This document shows positions 5,478 through 6,596 of a DNA stretch of 6,596 nt, one piece after another. Both the position numbers and the translations under genes were made by a program. The notes under the pieces were generated by a model. It was given only the letters and a program-made list of their open reading frames with translations, ran no database searches and was not told where the DNA came from. Position 1 is the stretch's first letter, and each line of letters starts with the position of its first letter. Source of the DNA: E44-bin32 sp034430615 (lineage in GTDB: Bacteria; Chloroflexota; Anaerolineae; Anaerolineales; E44-bin32); contig DAOUEJ010000116.1 in the NCBI GenBank assembly GCA_034430615.1, positions 1 through 6,596 on the forward strand, in the 5' to 3' direction.

Positions 5478-5807
5478 GTGCGCGGAACGCGAATCTCGAA
5501 GGCCTCACAAAAGCTCGATGTTGTCCTTGTGGCAGTGCGCTACGATCCTGACACACTCCAGCTTGATTTCGCCCAGGGGTATGTCCGTAGAGGCAAGGTC
5601 TGGGGTGACCAAAGGCTGCTAGGAAGGGTCGAGATCCTCGATTATCTCTCCCGGGGAAAGCGGGTGGTTACCGGTCATCCGACGGACATACCTGGTGATT
5701 TCAAGACCTTTAACCGGGTCCGGGAAGGGGGTGAGGGTTCAAGCCAGGTGCTGCGCAGCGAGGGATCTCAGGGACAGGCAGATAACCTCGGATTGCCGCT
5801 GGTCTGA
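5478..5807 (+). CDS. Conserved-looking hypothetical protein, 109 aa
   Basis: The GTG start has a perfect AGGAGGT at 5467-5473, which makes this a real gene despite its size. The first 75 residues look structured: a beta-type stretch LDVVLVAVRYDP (13-24), a charged region FAQGYVRRGKVWGDQ (31-45) and an alternating region around LLGRVEILDYLSRGKRVVTG (47-66). The last 30 or so residues are rich in Gly, Ser and Gln and look disordered. No signal peptide, membrane helix or known motif is visible, and I do not recognise the family. It starts only 36 nt after the tRNA-Pro end with no terminator between them, and is followed by the separately promoted tRNA-Gly. Confidence 0.75.
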   Translation: MRGTRISKASQKLDVVLVAVRYDPDTLQLDFAQGYVRRGKVWGDQRLLGRVEILDYLSRGKRVVTGHPTDIPGDFKTFNRVREGGEGSSQVLRSEGSQGQADNLGLPLV

Positions 5808-5812
5808 ATCCA

Positions 5813-5843
5813 GGTCGGAGGAACAAGAAATTTCGGTCCGACC
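5813..5843 (+). repeat. Inverted repeat after the 109-aa gene
   Basis: GGTCGGA (5813-5819) and TCCGACC (5837-5843) can form a seven-pair stem with a 17-base loop, five bases after the stop codon. No T run follows, so this is not a standard intrinsic terminator. It could stabilise the mRNA end or be part of a factor-dependent stop. Confidence 0.4.
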
Positions 5844-5854
5844 GCATGCCTGGC

Positions 5855-5883
5855 TTGACCAGCCACCATGGCGACGGTAGAAT
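5855..5883 (+). promoter_or_regulatory. Promoter of tRNA-Gly
   Basis: TTGACC (5855-5860) and TAGAAT (5878-5883) have an exact 17-base spacer. The -10 ends nine bases before the tRNA, the same spacing as for tRNA-Pro, and the -35 hexamer is identical to that of tRNA-Pro. Confidence 0.8.
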
Positions 5884-5892
5884 GCGAGACGT

Positions 5893-5964
5893 GCGGGCGT
5901 CGCCAAGTGGTAAGGCATCAGCCTTCCAAGCTGACATTCACGGGTTCGAATCCCGTCGCCCGCT
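5893..5964 (+). tRNA. tRNA-Gly (anticodon UCC)
   Basis: The acceptor stem is GCGGGCG with CGCCCGC and the discriminator is T5964. The D arm includes GCCAAGTGGTAAGGC. The anticodon stem TCAGC/GCTGA encloses CTTCCAA, with TCC at 5925-5927. The T arm is CACGGG-TTCGAAT-CCCGT with the usual TTCGAAT loop. The gene is 72 nt and does not encode CCA. It marks the boundary between GC-richer DNA on its left and AT-rich DNA on its right. Confidence 0.97.
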
Positions 5965-5971
5965 CCTTCAT

Positions 5972-5997
5972 AGACCGCATAGGCGGTCTTTTTCTTT
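5972..5997 (+). terminator. Intrinsic terminator of tRNA-Gly
   Basis: A seven-pair stem, AGACCGC with GCGGTCT, encloses the loop ATAG. The closing T opens the run TTTTTCTTT (5989-5997). It begins seven bases after the mature tRNA end, so the tRNA-Gly unit is monocistronic. Confidence 0.85.
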
Positions 5998-6012
5998 GTA
6001 ATACGGACTTGT

Positions 6013-6081
6013 GATTTCATACCTCGCGCACGCTACTATATATCAATCTCGTCAGATCAAGCGATTTCATGCCTCACGCAC
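6013..6081 (+). repeat. Direct repeat pair, 19 bp, exactly 50 bp apart
   Basis: GATTTCATACCTCGCGCAC (6013-6031) recurs as GATTTCATGCCTCACGCAC (6063-6081), identical at 17 of 19 positions, with both differences A/G changes. The core CTCACGCA appears a third time at 6095-6102, 22 bp after the second copy. Such phased repeats suit protein-binding sites, for example integrase arm sites, an iteron-like array or a regulator. Nothing here tells which. Confidence 0.6.
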
Positions 6082-6141
6082 TTCTAAGAAAAAACTCACG
6101 CATTTGCGCAGTCAGAATACACCCCAGAAGGAATGTATGCT

Positions 6142-6152
6142 GCCTTTAAGGC
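6142..6152. repeat. Short inverted repeat GCCTT-T-AAGGC
   Basis: Five-base arms surround one central base, 35 bases before the start of the 30-residue peptide gene. It may be an operator or an RNA element in the peptide mRNA. Chance cannot be excluded at this length. Confidence 0.25.
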
Positions 6153-6186
6153 GTTAGATTGCCGTATTGAAAGGAGGAAATCCTCG

Positions 6187-6279
6187 ATGTTTGAAGATTG
6201 GTTTGTCGAATTGATTTCCGTTCTTAGCGATGCTTTTGTTGGTATCATCGCAATCATTGTCGCCATCATGGCAAGTTGA
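6187..6279 (+). CDS. Small hydrophobic peptide (30 aa), possible single-pass membrane peptide
   Basis: The frame encodes 30 residues. An acidic, aromatic start (MFEDWFVELISVL) is followed by a strongly hydrophobic stretch AFVGIIAIIVAIMA ending at TGA. AGGAGG at 6172-6177 sits nine bases before the ATG. The same frame is open upstream to 6088, and an ATG at 6133 preceded by GAAGGA would give 48 residues. In that longer reading the AGGAGG would be two rare arginine codons, so the shorter start is preferred. The ribosome-binding site can pair with bases just after it (GAGG-AAAT-CCTC, 6174-6185), a weak hairpin that could hide it. Size and hydrophobicity recall type I toxin peptides or small membrane regulators, but no family is recognised and no antisense RNA is identified. 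Confidence 0.5.
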   Translation: MFEDWFVELISVLSDAFVGIIAIIVAIMAS

Positions 6280-6500
6280 TTTTCACTGCTTTTTTCCTTA
6301 CCTAATTACTTGTTCCTTTCACATTGAGCTAAACGCTCATTCACCTGCCAAGTTTCGTTTACCTTCCTTCTTATATCCTTTGTCCAAATTTATTTTGCGG
6401 CTTCATTGGATGCTCTGCTCGCTGCGCTGTTGCTTGGCTCTATCCAACTCGAGAATAATGTTGTTAGATAAAAAAATCACGGTTTATGAGAAGCAAAGAT
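6280..6500. other. AT-rich stretch with no recognisable gene
   Basis: The plus strand is rich in T and C and poor in G from 6280 to about 6390. I see no convincing reading frame with a ribosome-binding site on either strand. A GC-richer island at 6412-6440 is flanked by TTGGAT (6406-6411) and ATCCAA (6442-6447), a six-base inverted repeat around a 30-base centre. No good intrinsic terminator for the 30-residue peptide was found. Confidence 0.5.
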
Positions 6501-6528
6501 TTGCCTCTAATTAGAGCTGATTTATAAT
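6501..6528 (+). promoter_or_regulatory. Promoter with overlapping palindromic operator at right edge
   Basis: TTGCCT (6501-6506) and a perfect TATAAT (6523-6528) are separated by 16 bases. The perfect 12-bp palindrome CTCTAATTAGAG (6505-6516) overlaps the -35 and spacer, a usual place for a repressor site. A second perfect palindrome, TTGAGCTCAA (6550-6559), lies between the promoter and the next ATG. The predicted transcription start is near 6535. Confidence 0.5.
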
Positions 6529-6562
6529 CATCCAATAGAATGCCACACGTTGAGCTCAAAAT

Positions 6563-6596
6563 ATGAATGGGAAAATAATACTCATCATCGGGATTT
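6563..6596 (+). CDS. Start of a gene running off the right edge
   Basis: Eleven codons from the ATG at 6563 remain open to the window end: MNGKIILIIGI. A short polar start and then a beta-strand-like or membrane-anchor-like hydrophobic run is typical of a protein N-terminus. No clear ribosome-binding site is present. Support comes from the promoter about 28 nt upstream of the ATG. Too little is present to name a function. Confidence 0.35.
   Translation, partial: MNGKIILIIGI

Noticed and set aside
5105..5551. Plus-strand open frame of 148 codons
   Set aside because: It runs antisense through the crotonase-family gene and straight through tRNA-Pro, so it is a chance frame.
6406..6447. TTGGAT/ATCCAA flanked GC-rich island as an integron attC or mobile-element end
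   Set aside because: The arms are only six bases, the interior does not pair, and no attC core site or transposase is present.
6230..6514. Plus-strand open frame of 94 codons at the right end
   Set aside because: No ribosome-binding site, odd composition (many Ser, Leu, Phe and Cys from pyrimidine-rich DNA), and overlap with the better-supported 30-residue peptide gene.
1..6596. CRISPR array, rRNA gene or transposase
   Set aside because: None seen. The only direct repeats are the two or three copies near 6013-6102, whose spacing does not fit a CRISPR array.

Overview
The window suggests a bacterium with about 55-60% GC over most of its length, strong AGGAGG-type ribosome-binding sites, several GTG starts, tRNA genes without an encoded CCA end, and sigma-70-type promoters with 17-bp spacers. 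LexA is of the Gram-positive type, and its apparent operator is GAAC-N4-GTTC. Together this fits Chloroflexota (Anaerolineae-like), but that assignment rests on impression rather than a search.

Layout. Positions 1-269 (minus) hold the N-terminus of a secreted protein that runs off the left edge. Its only promoter-like signal sits so close to the ATG that the mRNA may be leaderless. On the plus strand, 449-568 may encode a 39-residue single-pass membrane peptide, followed by a good intrinsic terminator at 640-664. Positions 663-2807 (minus) form a two-gene operon, xpt then guaA. It converts xanthine to XMP (Xpt, with PRPP) and XMP to GMP (GuaA, with glutamine and ATP), a complete two-step salvage route. 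Divergent from it, lexA (3054-3716, plus) has a near-consensus promoter whose spacer contains a perfect LexA box, so it is very probably autorepressed.

A perfect 10-bp hairpin separates lexA from a convergent minus-strand pair. This pair is a crotonase-fold protein resembling ECHDC1-type ethylmalonyl/methylmalonyl-CoA decarboxylases (4543-5319) and a class I SAM-dependent methyltransferase (3779-4546), overlapping by GTGA. Next on the plus strand come tRNA-Pro(UGG), a 109-residue protein of unknown function that starts 36 nt after the tRNA, and tRNA-Gly(UCC) with its own promoter and terminator.

Immediately after the tRNA-Gly terminator the character of the DNA changes. The last 296 bases are about 38% GC by hand count, and the region from about 6000 on holds a 19-bp direct repeat spaced exactly 50 bp, a 30-residue hydrophobic peptide gene with a strong ribosome-binding site, and a palindrome-bearing promoter in front of a gene start that runs off the right edge. 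This looks like the left end of an acquired segment at a tRNA-Gly gene, although no integrase or duplicated tRNA end is visible.

The least explained items are the two tiny membrane-peptide ORFs, the tRNA-linked unknown gene, the Ala-Ser cleavage site in LexA, and the tRNA-Gly-proximal AT-rich region.
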